Positions 28,901 through 35,241 of a DNA stretch of 64,000 bases are shown here, one piece after another. Position numbers and translations under genes: made by a program. Positions within the stretch are counted from its first letter, which is position 1; each line of letters starts with the position of its first letter. The DNA lies in contig OX411557.1 of the NCBI GenBank assembly GCA_948146395.1, positions 34,078,077-34,142,076 of the forward strand, given 5' to 3'. The notes beneath the pieces are model-generated. The model was not told the DNA's origin. It did not search any database and saw only the letters and a program-made list of their open reading frames with translations. This stretch comes from Fragum whitleyi. Lineage: Eukaryota > Mollusca > Bivalvia > Cardiida > Cardiidae.

Positions 28901-29061
28901 CGTCTCCAATCAAGTTTTTCATATCCTCTTTTCCGAAACGCAAACCCATTGCCATTCTGTGTAGTGTTTTTTTGATACCCAACACTAGGGTATGTACTAT
29001 CAAACAGCATGTTACTTTGGTAGTGCATTGCTACGGGTGGGGGCATAAACTCAGTTGCCAT
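1813..29061 (-). CDS. DZIP1: DZIP1/iguana-like zinc-finger ciliary protein, whole gene (21 coding exons)
   Basis: Hand-spliced on the minus strand from ATG at 29061 to TAG at 1815-1813. The 21 exons have GT-AG introns and matching phases and give 933 aa; vertebrate DZIP1 is roughly 870 aa and DZIP1L shorter. Order: DZIP1-type N-terminal region (residues about 45-180, with [11 protein letters not shown] at 51-61 and [10 protein letters not shown] near 103-112); one C2H2 finger (C181, C184, H197, H202); long charged coiled coil (about 225-470); a mid-protein segment (about 525-620, EKIGIS); a Pro/Ser-rich and then acidic tail. Known for the family: a basal-body and transition-zone protein required for cilium assembly, also affecting Gli-dependent Hedgehog signalling. 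The orthology call rests on my recognition of the N-terminal region and finger; DZIP1 versus DZIP1L is not resolved, and an invertebrate single-copy orthologue would be expected. Introns carry many insertions but coding exons look intact. Confidence 0.9.
3188..3345. mobile_element. Snapback MITE, family A (reference copy)
   Basis: Almost entirely palindromic: a left arm running through TGAAGAGA, GGTATGAAACTA and CCAATCACACT pairs with a right arm running AGTGTGATTAGG, AGTTTCATACCT, TCTCTTCATCT. Arms are about 60 bp with about ten mismatches and a loop of about 30 bp. Related copies at about 30085-30205, 54540-54665, 57660-57755 and 57985-58145. Confidence 0.8.
4080..4780. repeat. Dispersed repeat, uninterrupted copy (pair of 8340-10710)
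   Basis: Contains AATCCACCAC, ATATCAAAGATATG, CATACTTATTCAAATTGGAA, AATGTCTAAAACCGATTTCA and TTTGTAGAAAATTGA in the same order as the interrupted second copy at 8340-10710. Low GC and no ORF. Identity of the element unknown. Confidence 0.65.
5175..5445 (-). mobile_element. tRNA-derived SINE, family B
   Basis: On the minus strand: a tRNA-like head with B box GGTTCGAATCC near 5367-5380, a body with CACATAGGTC and GTGTGAGAAATACAGGGTAT, and a tail containing TGAAAGTGGTATAAAACACC. Body shared with 48330-48585 and a decayed copy at 15850-16110. Confidence 0.75.
6339..6427 (-). CDS. DZIP1: DZIP1 coding exon 20 (residues 875-905)
   Basis: An 89-nt exon, phase 2 in and 1 out, acceptor TTTTATAG and donor G|GTGAGA. 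A Ser/Gly/Thr-rich segment. If the donor is not used the frame stays open for about 79 more codons to a stop at 6102-6100, so an alternative C-terminus by intron retention is possible but unproven. Confidence 0.83.
6864..6934 (-). CDS. DZIP1: DZIP1 coding exon 19 (residues 852-875), acidic-Trp motif
   Basis: A 71-nt exon, phase 0 in and 2 out, acceptor TTTGTAG and donor AG|GTACG. It encodes [11 protein letters not shown] and further acidic residues, another acidic motif around a single Trp like those in exon 16. Confidence 0.87.
7408..7485 (-). CDS. DZIP1: DZIP1 coding exon 18 (residues 826-851)
   Basis: A 78-nt phase 0-0 exon, acceptor TTATTTCAG and donor GAG|GTACTA. A basic, hydrophilic tail segment ([11 protein letters not shown] onward, then KKKPSDDIE). 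Confidence 0.84.
7719..8093. repeat. 60-bp tandem array filling a DZIP1 intron
   Basis: About 6.2 copies, period exactly 60 bp, with conserved blocks CATATATAAATTCC, ATACTTCTCTGAGGCCTCTA and TTCTTGAGACTATAGTA. Because 60 is a multiple of three, the minus-strand frame stays open through several units (7832-8080). It occupies most of the intron between exons 17 and 18. Confidence 0.95.
8117..8216 (-). CDS. DZIP1: DZIP1 coding exon 17 (residues 792-825)
   Basis: A 100-nt exon, phase 2 in and 0 out, acceptor TTTGACAG and donor CAG|GTTAGT. It encodes a Pro/Gln/Lys linker ending in a short helix ([14 protein letters not shown]). Its donor lies about 20 bp from a 60-bp tandem array that fills most of the next intron. 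Confidence 0.87.
8340..8786. repeat. Dispersed repeat, second copy, left part
   Basis: Matches 4080-4350 (AATCCACCACCAATATTTGT, CATACTTATTCAAATTGGAA, AATGTCTAAAAACTGATTTC). The copy is split by the long repeat at 8787-9772 and resumes at about 9773. Confidence 0.65.
8787..9772. repeat. Long CTCACCTGAG-bounded repeat with about 147-bp internal units
   Basis: Begins ACAAGAGG and TAGCTCACCTGAG, ends TGCTCAGGTGAGCTTAA, so the ends are inverted. In between, about 5.5 diverged units of roughly 147 bp repeat GATTTCATGAAGACAATCA, CAATTTTCAGGTTGATTG, GGCCTCTAGAGTGTCTACA and TTTTTCTAAGATTTGACC. No ORF. Non-autonomous element of unknown class, common in this window. Confidence 0.8.
9773..10150. repeat. 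Dispersed repeat, second copy, right part
   Basis: Continues the homology to 4500-4680 (AAAACAAACTA, TTTGTAGAA, TTGTTTTGAATGA) after the inserted long repeat. A further matching fragment, ATGTAGACACTGCC, appears after the next insertion at about 10660. Confidence 0.6.
10185..10650. repeat. TGACCTTGAC-type dispersed repeat with hairpin end
   Basis: Bounded by ATGCCCCCGTAACGGCAT on the left and, on the right, a palindromic end from ATGCCCCCGATC to GCCGGGGCAT. Two units of about 170 bp with TGACCTTGACAGATGACC and GATATTGGCAAGGTTAAG, then a (GACGGACA)n run at 10535-10602. A 175-codon minus-strand frame over it is a by-product of the repeat. Confidence 0.8.
11187..11673 (-). CDS. DZIP1: DZIP1 coding exon 16 (residues 630-792), Pro/Ser-rich and acidic
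   Basis: The largest coding exon, 487 nt, phase 1 in and 2 out. It encodes a disordered Pro/Ser/Arg-rich stretch with many SP sites, an acidic aromatic patch ([14 protein letters not shown]), then a run of Asp followed by Trp ([11 protein letters not shown]). The SP sites are candidate targets of proline-directed kinases (inference). No folded domain is apparent. Confidence 0.92.
11866..11974 (-). CDS. DZIP1: DZIP1 coding exon 15 (residues 594-630)
   Basis: A 109-nt exon, phase 0 in and 1 out, acceptor TTTTTTCAG and donor A|GTAAGT. It encodes a helix with [20 protein letters not shown] and then a Pro-rich turn. Confidence 0.87.
12245..12808. repeat. CTCACCTGAG-bounded long repeat, subtype 2
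   Basis: Starts AACAAGAGGACAAAGATGG and ATCACTCACCTGAGTC; ends in the hairpin AGCTCACCTTGAGCA / TGCTCAGGTGAGCT. The interior (CCAAGTTTCATCAAGGTTGG) differs from subtype 1 at 8787 but matches 44333-44996. Confidence 0.8.
12856..12933 (-). CDS. DZIP1: DZIP1 coding exon 14 (residues 568-593)
   Basis: A 78-nt phase 0-0 exon, acceptor TTTTCTAG and donor AAG|GTATTT, encoding a basic helix ([20 protein letters not shown]) that continues the mid-protein conserved block. Confidence 0.87.
13330..13553. repeat. TGACCTTGAC-type repeat, short diverged copy
   Basis: CAATGCCCTTGACAGAAGAA, then AACAGACAGGGCAAAAACAA and a degenerate hairpin end (ACCCCCATTCTTTCGATGCA then GGGTCATAAAA). Lies in the intron between exons 14 and 13. 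Confidence 0.6.
13821..13959 (-). CDS. DZIP1: DZIP1 coding exon 13 (residues 521-567)
   Basis: A 139-nt exon, phase 2 in and 0 out, acceptor TTTTCAG and donor CCA|GTATGT. It encodes [18 protein letters not shown], resembling the second conserved block of DZIP1/DZIP1L proteins. Confidence 0.9.
14100..14152. repeat. TGACCTTGAC-type repeat, terminal fragment
   Basis: Only the hairpin end remains: ACCAGTAAAGTATACCCCTG then CATGTAGGGGCATAAAAA. Confidence 0.5.
14391..14548 (-). CDS. DZIP1: DZIP1 coding exon 12 (residues 469-521)
   Basis: A 158-nt exon, phase 0 in and 2 out, acceptor TTTGTAG and donor GG|GTAAGT. It has an acidic patch ([11 protein letters not shown]) between short helices. Confidence 0.87.
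15043..15090 (-). CDS. DZIP1: DZIP1 coding exon 11 (residues 453-468)
   Basis: A 48-nt phase 0-0 exon, acceptor CATTTTCAG and donor GCT|GTAAGT, encoding [21 protein letters not shown] remnant and a long dispersed repeat occupy the intron between it and exon 10. Confidence 0.82.
15850..16110 (-). mobile_element. tRNA-derived SINE, family B, decayed copy
   Basis: Tail CTGTTGAAAGTGGCATCAAG and body ACTGGTGTTTGAAATGAC on the minus strand. The head is strongly mutated and its B box is barely recognisable. Intron between exons 11 and 10. Confidence 0.55.
16161..16970. repeat. CTCACCTGAG-bounded long repeat, subtype 1, diverged
   Basis: Degenerate ends (TTGCTCACCTGAATTAAC and TGCACAGATGAGCTAAAA) and about four units of the 147-bp type (TTTTTCTAAGATTTGACCC, ACTTGACCCAATTTCAAACT, ATTTCATCAAGATAATCATT). 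Older than the copy at 8787, judging by its mutations. Confidence 0.75.
17121..17198 (-). CDS. DZIP1: DZIP1 coding exon 10 (residues 427-452), Ser-rich
   Basis: A 78-nt phase 0-0 exon, acceptor CTATTTTAG and donor CAG|GTAGTT. It encodes HKKK followed by a Ser-rich stretch. A flexible, potentially phosphorylated linker (inference). Confidence 0.82.
17813..17923 (-). CDS. DZIP1: DZIP1 coding exon 9 (residues 390-426)
   Basis: A 111-nt phase 0-0 exon, acceptor AATCACAG and donor AAG|GTTAGT. Coiled coil interrupted by RSGGSAM and a four-CAA, one-CAG glutamine run. Confidence 0.87.
18864..18971 (-). CDS. DZIP1: DZIP1 coding exon 8 (residues 354-389), coiled coil
   Basis: A 108-nt phase 0-0 exon, acceptor GTCTTCAG and donor AAG|GTCAGT. 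It encodes the helix [20 protein letters not shown], continuing the central coiled coil. Confidence 0.88.
19775..19987 (-). CDS. DZIP1: DZIP1 coding exon 7 (residues 283-353), coiled coil
   Basis: A 213-nt phase 0-0 exon, acceptor ATTCCAG and donor CAG|GTATTT. It encodes a Met/Glu/Lys-rich helix ([17 protein letters not shown] onward) with an internal FGRKKSN break, then another helix. Typical of the central coiled coil. Confidence 0.9.
20628..20675 (-). CDS. DZIP1: DZIP1 coding exon 6 (residues 267-282)
   Basis: A 48-nt phase 0-0 exon between GCTACAG and CAG|GTAAGC, encoding [16 protein letters not shown]. The piggyBac element lies in the large intron between this exon and exon 5. Confidence 0.82.
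21163..21232. repeat. Two identical 25-bp subterminal palindromes of the piggyBac element
   Basis: At 21163-21187 and 21208-21232, each with perfect 10-bp arms TTACCCCGAG / CTCGGGGTAA around the loop CGTCA, 45 bp apart and just inside the left terminal repeat. No counterpart is visible beside the right repeat. Likely transposase-binding or structure-forming sites (inference). Confidence 0.92.
21414..23395 (+). pseudogene. piggyBac transposase, frame-broken and missing one catalytic Asp
   Basis: DDE/D transposase of the PGBD type (DDD_Tnp_1_7 family). From ATG at 21414 the frame stops at 21552-21554; the reading then continues in the second frame (to about 21790), returns to the first (21801 to about 23060) and ends in the third (to 23395). 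Three frame changes are therefore needed, near 21540, 21780 and 23050. Visible: an acidic N-terminus, an Arg-Gly repeat, catalytic-Asp contexts CVDESL and YTDNWYTS, and the C-terminal Cys-rich zinc domain (CKVCSKKG onward). The third catalytic context reads GGVNKQDQ where the family has GGVD, so Asn replaces the Asp. Inactive as it stands. Confidence 0.93.
24000..24296. repeat. 100-bp triplication spanning the end of DZIP1 exon 5
   Basis: Three copies (100, 100 and 96 bp) of a unit starting TAAAAGTCATTACACAATTA and ending CCTGCTGCTGTAAAG. The last copy carries the true exon 5 end and donor. The other two duplicate the minus-strand string TTTACAGCAGCAG|GTAATC at 24080-24098 and 24180-24198. 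Confidence 0.95.
24282..24539 (-). CDS. DZIP1: DZIP1 coding exon 5: C2H2 zinc finger (residues 181-266)
   Basis: A 258-nt exon starting exactly at the first zinc ligand. The finger is C-x2-C-x12-H-x4-H ([20 protein letters not shown] then RH), as in vertebrate DZIP1. A Ser/Gly-rich linker and the start of the long coiled coil follow ([12 protein letters not shown] onward). The last codons are three CAGs, and the 3' end with its donor GTAATC is copied twice in the adjacent intron by a 100-bp triplication. Confidence 0.93.
24756..24893 (-). CDS. DZIP1: DZIP1 coding exon 4 (residues 135-180)
   Basis: A 138-nt phase 0-0 exon, acceptor ATTACAG and donor AAG|GTATG. It encodes a Lys/Glu-rich helix ending in [20 protein letters not shown], the linker that immediately precedes the zinc finger in this family. 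Confidence 0.9.
25133..25340 (+). mobile_element. tRNA-derived SINE, family A (most complete copy)
   Basis: A-box region TGGCCTAGAGGTAGAGC at about 25142, B box GAGTTCGATTTC at 25184-25195, then a body with AGATCTTGGTTCTTTCATTG and TTCCAGGAAGCAGAATTGAG. Lies in the DZIP1 intron between exons 4 and 3, antisense to the gene. Confidence 0.8.
26849..26914 (-). CDS. DZIP1: DZIP1 coding exon 3 (residues 113-134)
   Basis: A 66-nt phase 0-0 exon with acceptor TTTTTCAG and donor GAG|GTTTGT. It continues the N-terminal domain with [20 protein letters not shown], the start of a coiled coil leading to the zinc finger. The donor is less canonical than its neighbours. Confidence 0.87.
27020..27275 (-). 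mobile_element. tRNA-derived SINE or SINE-like repeat, family C
   Basis: Minus-strand head with A-box-like TAGCTGAGTAGATAGAG and B box GGTTCAATTCC, followed by TTGGATGAGACATTAAACTG and a GCACGTTAAAGAACCATGG body. The body motif is unlike families A and B. Function as a tRNA gene is excluded by the poor stem pairing. Confidence 0.6.
28381..28452 (-). CDS. DZIP1: DZIP1 coding exon 2 (residues 89-112)
   Basis: A 72-nt phase 0-0 exon between CTTTTAG and GTAAGT. It encodes [20 protein letters not shown], a segment nearly invariant in recognisable DZIP1 and DZIP1L proteins. Too short for a standalone ORF call, but it joins exons 1 and 3 in frame. Confidence 0.9.
28798..29061 (-). CDS. DZIP1: DZIP1 coding exon 1 (residues 1-88)
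   Basis: Begins with the ATG of MATEF and ends at donor CTG|GTATG, phase 0. It encodes a low-complexity start and then the family signature [11 protein letters not shown] and a Phe-Cys-Asn-Ile stretch near the end. The ATG sits directly behind a perfect acceptor (TTTCTATTTATAG), so the 5' leader is probably on a separate upstream exon. This ATG is the natural start because the conserved domain begins about 45 residues later. Confidence 0.9.
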
Positions 29062-29754
29062 CTATAAATAGAAATTTTCAAAATTATGAAAATGTCATAT
29101 TTTATAATGATCAATTAATCCCTCAAAATGTATTATACTTTAAATGTTTGCTTTCTGTTTTTGAAATACAAGGAGGTAATTCAAAAAGTAATACAACCTA
29201 CCTGATACCATCATTATTACTTAGTGATCCCTTTCAAAATTGGCATAATGTTTTATGTATTTTAGCAATTAATTTATATTCTAAGTAAATTTCCATGTGT
29301 CCATCTTCAATAACATCAGAAAAAAATATATTCATAGAATGTCACCGAAGAAGTCAAAGTCTCACATTGATACAATAACATCCTAGGCAAGCTAAAAGTG
29401 GAAATGAATTTTCATACCACTAGAACTTTGTGGACCTTCTCCTCTTCATTATAACACATTGTCAAGCAATTCTCAAGTCAATGAGCTACTTGGAGTCTTG
29501 GATACCACTTTGCGTAATACAAAAGTGGTCAAAATGTTCAGCACATTCTCATTCATTAAAGAAATAAAATATGATAAACTTAAAGGATTATTTTAGAAAC
29601 CTGATATCACTTTGATCTATTTAAGTCAAATTTGCTTTTAAGTAAGCAAAATATTGCAAGTAATGACCAATGCTTACTCATTAAATCAAAATAAAAGTTA
29701 ATAAAGAATCAACAATGACAGAGAATTATTTCAAAACTATATTCTTATTAGACA

Positions 29755-29850
29755 TTTTTTTTTTTTTTTATTTAATAAGATAAGAGAGGATAAGATAAGT
29801 TTTATTTAAAGTCGGCAAGACATTAATACAAATAACATAATCTAGCAAAG
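29755..29850 (-). mobile_element. Probable 3' end with poly(A) of a non-LTR retrotransposon
   Basis: Minus strand: TTGCCGACTTTAAATAAAAC followed within 60 bp by a 15-nt A tail (plus-strand T run 29755-29769). This could be the tail of the element coded at 30854-32485, with the MITE at 30085 inserted between them, or an independent short fragment. No target duplication was confirmed. Confidence 0.45.
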
Positions 29851-30084
29851 CTTTTGAACTGACACATACATACATATCACAACATATTCAAAATAAGTTT
29901 CTAAAATATATTAGTTTTAGAGGGGGTTTAGACTGTATGTTTTTTCACACCTGCTTTTTCATATATGTCAAAACATGCAGTGTAAACCCCCAAGATAATG
30001 TCATTCTACTGTACTTAATTGTAAATAACTATATTTCAATGTCTTAATTATCATTTAAGTGACGAAAAGACATTGTTTATAAAT

Positions 30085-30205
30085 TTAATTGAAGTGTGAA
30101 ACTAAAAACATAATCACACTGTACAAATACGCAAAGCGGATTCATGTGTGAGTGTGATTAGGAATTTTTTGTTTCATTCCTCAATGAAATTTAAAAATAT
30201 TCTCT
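30085..30205. mobile_element. Snapback MITE, family A copy
   Basis: GTGTGAAACTA, AATCACACTGTA, then AGTGTGATTAGG and TTTCATTCCTC with a TTCTCTTCATATCTT end, as in the copy at 3188. It sits between the ORF of the 32-kb retrotransposon and its possible 3' end. Confidence 0.7.
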
Positions 30206-30853
30206 TCATATCTTAATATCATGAAGCAAAAATCATTAAGATTAGTCAATAAAAATATCTATATATATTCTTTATTTCCTCCATATATGAAGATTATAAG
30301 TTAGAACAAATATACATCAAATTTATAACAAAGTTGTGAAATGTGAAAAACATTTGAACGTATAGAGTGTATGAAAGAAGAAAGAAAAAAAAAAAACGAT
30401 AGAAGAATGACTAGGTGAAAAGGAAAAAGCATACATGAAGATGCGATATAACTTACAGTTTTGTATTGTGAGATATATTTATCTATCAAAACACGCTATT
30501 TGACCCGCGAATCCAGAACATTTGTTTTCGATCCACGAGTCAAAGCAGCAAGCTCCTCCAATAATAGGTTTCAGTCATACTATTAGGCTACCATTTCATA
30601 ACACAATACAGTGCAACAAGACTGTTTGTGTGATGCTATGGTCACCATTTATTTAAATGAAAATAAATTAATTAATGTGTCATTATTTAGCCAAAGCTTA
30701 ACCGAAACGAAATGAAAAGCATCGACCAATGACTTTTATCGATTATTTATGATGTTTCAAAAGACAGTGTAAATCGTCGACCACAATGATCATAACTACA
30801 GCTTATGTGAGCTGAATTAAACCAATTTGGCTGACAATCTAAGATTGAATATT

Positions 30854-32485
30854 TCATATTGGTTTTCTATAATCCAACCACGCTCTATGTAAAAACAGTA
30901 CAACAGTGCAGTAGAATGACCTAAAATTGTCGCCTAGAACAAGATAAAACTGTAAGTTTATTCCAAACAAGGCATGTATAAAATCTTTTGAATTCATTGA
31001 CAGAAGAGATTGCGTAACATCTGTAGGAAATAACGACCTAATTTTTTGTAGGAAATGCACTGAGCAGTCATACACCCTTACACATTCAGTTAAGATATGC
31101 TCAGTTAGGCTCACCTGAATGTCATTCGCTCCACAACGTGAGCATTTCTGCTCAAAGTGTGTCAGGAAGACAATCAGCTGTGCGACCGAAAAACATGCTT
31201 TTAATAAGTTGGGATGACTAGAAGCATAATGCCAAATAGAATTTGTATTAAACTGTCCTTGAATTTGCTTAAAAAATTTAAACTGATCAGTTGAAGTTCT
31301 AGAATCCCATTCATTAATGAAATGGTTAGATATTTTTACACAACACAATTTCTTCCACATAATTTTTCCTGGAAATGAAAAAGACGAACAGTAATCAGAT
31401 AAAATATGGGGAAAATCATACTTTTGCAATAAAACAACAATATCGGGAATAAACCCGACCCTAGACAAACCTGATAAATAGGCACACATACGGAGTAAAA
31501 ACATTTCTGTAACAGCACAGCTTCTTTCCAATCGACAAAGCTGTCCAAGAAAGGCAAGTTTTCTCTTATGAATTTGTGATTCTATCGGTAGAGACTTTAT
31601 AAGACCAAGAACAACATCTGTCCTTGATCTTGGATTTAAGCCTTGAATTTGCTTTAAACATAATCGATGTGACCTTTCCAACGACAGACTTTCACGTTCG
31701 GAAAGAAGCGGTAAAAGTTCACACCCAAAAAGGGCTTTTGGTATAACTATAGACTCGTATATTTTAAGACCAGTCAGTGGATTCAGTCCATTTTTATGCA
31801 AACCATCTTTGATTAACCCATAAAATGTACCCCTTAATTTTCTATCTATCAGTTTTACAGAGTAAGAAGGCTTGTTATATTTGTGGTAGTAAATACCCAA
31901 ATGTGTATAACAATCAATTTCTTCGATTTGGTCTTGACCGATGCACCATGATTTTGGTCGATTTTTAAAAGAAAGTTTTGATTCATTGAATGTTACAACC
32001 GCACATTTTGAGGAATTGTATTGAAATCTCCATTTCCGAGAGTACTGATAACACAAATCAATCATCGACTGAAGAGAATTACACGACAAGGATAAAAGTG
32101 CCATATCGTCCGCGAACGACGGTGAACAAAAAGACTTACCCTCTATTTGAAATCCTAATTTAGATTTTACCAATAATTCAATCAGTGAATTAATATATAA
32201 TAGGTACAAAAAGGGTGATAGAACACCCCCCTGTCTGGTTCCCTGTTTAATGGGGAACCATGCCGAATTAAAACCATTAAAGAATACTGAGCTTTGCATA
32301 TTTTCGTGAAGGGCTATAATAGCATTCAATAGTGTGGTGTTAACACCAAATTCATTATGCAATTTGTAGAACAACCCTTCATGCCACACCCTATCGAATG
32401 CTTGTCGGGCGTCCAGAAAAGAAGCTTGCGGAAGCTTAAAAATAGCTGCATACTCAAAATTGCTTTCATTGCACAATGGAATCAA
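30854..32485 (-). mobile_element. Non-LTR retrotransposon reverse transcriptase, 5'-truncated, ORF open (543 codons)
   Basis: Palm and later part of a LINE reverse transcriptase: motif A FLDARQAFDRVWH, motif B QGTRQGGVLSP, catalytic motif C FADDMALLS, then thumb and connection sequence and a Cys-Cys-His-Cys cluster (CSRCG, TEHIL, TEC) before the stop at 30854-30856. The endonuclease and the RT fingers are absent; homology begins abruptly near 32430, a typical 5' truncation. No internal stop in 543 codons suggests a fairly recent insertion. The first residues before motif A are flank, not element. Clade not assigned. Confidence 0.9.
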
Positions 32486-33585
32486 TTTTAAGCCAATCAG
32501 AACATATGAATATTGATGAATATAAATAAAATTTGATTATTTAAATATACATTTTGTTTCGGTTAGCGATAAAATATTCCTTCATCATTCCAGTAATACA
32601 ATACAATATTTGATCTTGAAAATGACTGACAGTCATGATCGATGTCAACTGAAGCAGATATGTTAAAGCATACAGTGTAAACGCAAAAAGACAGATACGC
32701 TTCCACATGTGCTTTTTCACATCTGCTTAAACTTACAGTGAAAACGCTCTCTTAAGACATTGCTATATATTAAGACATTGTTTTAAAAAACATTAATATA
32801 AGTTTTACATCGATAAAAGAGATGGTTATCACATTTATAAAAGTAAAAAGCTTTATTAAGATTGGATTTACAGAATTGACTAGTATACATAAGCTTAAAT
32901 GAGAAACAAGAATCGAAACTATAAAGCCCACCTATTACCTTTCCTGAGTAGTATAGGAACCCTACTACCACAAGGAAAAAACCTCAATGAAGTAATATAT
33001 TATTACATATTATTGTTTTGAGACTTACCTTTTTTTTTTCCCCAAATATATAAATCCAACACTTGTAATGTCAGTCCACCAACAACTATCACATAAACAT
33101 ATTACTAAGTTTTAACTAAACCTGTTGGTTCATGAATTTAGGAAATTAATCAAAACCTGAATCCAATGGTTATAACTTGGGCTGGGCCATTCTTTAAGTA
33201 CCAGTTAATCCTATTTAACAAGTTTTAAGTGGACAATCAGTACCATAATTGTTTGCAGAATTCAATCAGGAGCCTGATGAGAGTGTGAACAACATGTTCA
33301 GGCATGTACAGTTATGCACAATTCTCCATATACATCCTTATGTGGACATCAGAATTGCGACATACAATGTCTAGCACGAGACAATATTTTTGAAGATAAT
33401 GAAATAATCTGAAATCGATGTATCACAATTACTACCTGTCAACACCTGGTTGTGAGTTTCCGCAAAATTGTTGCTTCCCCTAGAAACAATAAAATCAACT
33501 GAATTTTATCAGCTTTGGACGAAAAATTGCTTTCCTAAATTGTCTCTTCTAACAATATGTGAATATAAGAGTATAATCTACATAC

Positions 33586-33760
33586 CTTTTCAATTTGTCA
33601 AGAGCATTATTATCGGTTTTTCAGGTGAAACAGCATCCTTTAACTCAAGTTTTGACTTGCGACCTCCATATTGGAATTCGATTGTTATTACCCGCAAGGA
33701 TAATAAACTAACGGCAGATATTTTTCTTCTCTCATCGAGCCATCTGTCCTAATAAAGCTT
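33586..33760 (-). promoter_or_regulatory. Possible DZIP1 5' untranslated exon and promoter
   Basis: Coding exon 1 starts right behind an acceptor, so an upstream leader exon is expected. This less AT-rich minus-strand stretch ends in a good donor (AAAAG|GTATGTAG). It carries only a tiny upstream ATG reading frame that stops after nine codons. The TSS is not identifiable. A second donor-like site (AAAGGTAAGTC) lies near 33028 and is an alternative. Confidence 0.3.
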
Positions 33761-34088
33761 TCAGTTTCTGAACACAAGAAAGCAATTGCGGATCTAGGAT
33801 TTCTGTCGGGAGGGTTCGAAATTGAATCATTTTCATTTCATGAATAAAATGTTATTTGCACTGAATATGGTTCAAAAGTGTCGATTGAAAGGTAAAACAA
33901 TTTTTACCGTATTAAGTCAAAACTTATAGATCTACATATTCATAAAACTTTCGAGATTTTTATTTTTTTAGAATAATTATCTTTTATCAAGTTTCGCGAA
34001 TCTCTTAGATTTATTTGATTTTTTTTATGTCATATGTTCGTGTGATATTGATATTAAAAAATATTCACGGTCACACGGTGCTAAATTC

Positions 34089-34092
<4 letters not shown>

Positions 34093-34123
<31 letters not shown>
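34093..34123. repeat. A31 homopolymer run
   Basis: Thirty-one consecutive A. Could be the tail of a retroposed sequence on the plus strand, but no source was recognised upstream. Confidence 0.9.
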
Positions 34124-34124
<1 letters not shown>

Positions 34125-34239
34125 CCCCAAAATCTAGACCACTCACTTTTCTATGCAAAGTATAGAAACACTATTTTTTCTTAGACAAATTTAAGGTATA
34201 AAGCAAATGCTTTCAATGCTTCTTAAAACAATGAACAAT

Positions 34240-34670
34240 GTAGATGAATAAAGAAACTGTTAAAGGGTATCGTCTATGTAATGCGTCAACAGTTACCGGA
34301 CTCCGTCACATCAAATGTACGCCTCCTTGCTGACGACTGCCTACTCAGGTACAGAGCCATAAACAGTTTTAAGGCCCAACTAGAACTACAAAAAGATTTA
34401 AACAAAAATGCTTTATATTGAGCATCCGAAAAGAAAAAACAAAGAAAAAAAAAAAAAAAAAAAAAAAAACAAATTGAACTATAGACAAACACATTCTAAA
34501 AATAGCACAGGGCAACCTTTACTTAGGCCTTCAAATCTCATCAGACTTAAACAGGGCCACCCATAATTTACATAGAAAGGCTAAATCAACATTCGGATTC
34601 CCCAGAAGACTGTAGAAGAGTGGCATACATTACAATGGTCAGATCAATAATGGAATACGATATTTGACCT
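34240..34670 (+). pseudogene. Decayed non-LTR reverse transcriptase fragment, second lineage
   Basis: Plus strand, several frames: SVTSNVRLLADDCLL (catalytic ADD box) at about 34300-34355, followed by an INSFKAQLELQKDLN-like stretch to 34403. An A-rich expansion (34430-34470) follows, then NLYLGLQISSDLNRATH at about 34515-34570 and AYITMVRSIMEY at about 34624-34660. Frameshifts and a stop separate the pieces. The ADDCLL context differs from the element at 30854, so this is another family. Confidence 0.75.
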
Positions 34671-34699
34671 CACTTATTAATCTGTCATCTGCCATTAAG

Positions 34700-34930
34700 A
34701 AACATGTTCTTACTGAGTTTTTGATAAGCTGGTTGATAAGAAGCAGACGGTAGCTAATAACGATAGATTAATTCATATTCTATAGATTAGATTTATTCAA
34801 TTAAACAGAGACATTATCAGAACGTGATTTATGACATCATAGCAACGTCCGTCGGCATGGGCTAGGTACTTGAATGGTTATACATGTATTTAGAGAAAGG
34901 TAATTGTGTTGTCTAATAACTTGAGCTTTA
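34700..34930. other. No gene; unique AT-rich DNA
   Basis: Short stretch between the decayed retrotransposon and the 34934 MITE. Nothing recognisable. Confidence 0.4.
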
Positions 34931-34933
34931 TGT

Positions 34934-35241
34934 CAGCGGCGGATTCACGGTTTCTACAAAGGGGATCAATTTCATCCTACAGAATTCGAGTGAATTGTCC
35001 CATAGCATTCAAATCCATATAGTTAGGGATACTATGGGACTAATAGCTCGAATTTCATGTATATCAGACATCTTTTCATTGGAAAAAATCAAGTTACAGA
35101 GGTTCGAATAATACAAAAGGGGTCGTTTTCCGTGGGTAACAAAATTTTGATTGAGTTGGCCACTTGGATGATATAAATTTGATACATAGGGGTTTCGTTT
35201 TAACCCCCAAACCCCACCAACCTCTGCAGGATCCGCCGCTG
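34934..35241. mobile_element. MITE with CAGCGGCGGATTC terminal repeats
   Basis: Thirteen-bp inverted ends CAGCGGCGGATTC and GGATCCGCCGCTG (one mismatch), 308 bp apart. No transposase inside; an 85-codon minus-strand frame is incidental. A left-end-like fragment (GCGGATCTAGGATTTCTGTC) occurs at 33788. Superfamily not assigned; a hAT-like element is one possibility. Confidence 0.75.
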
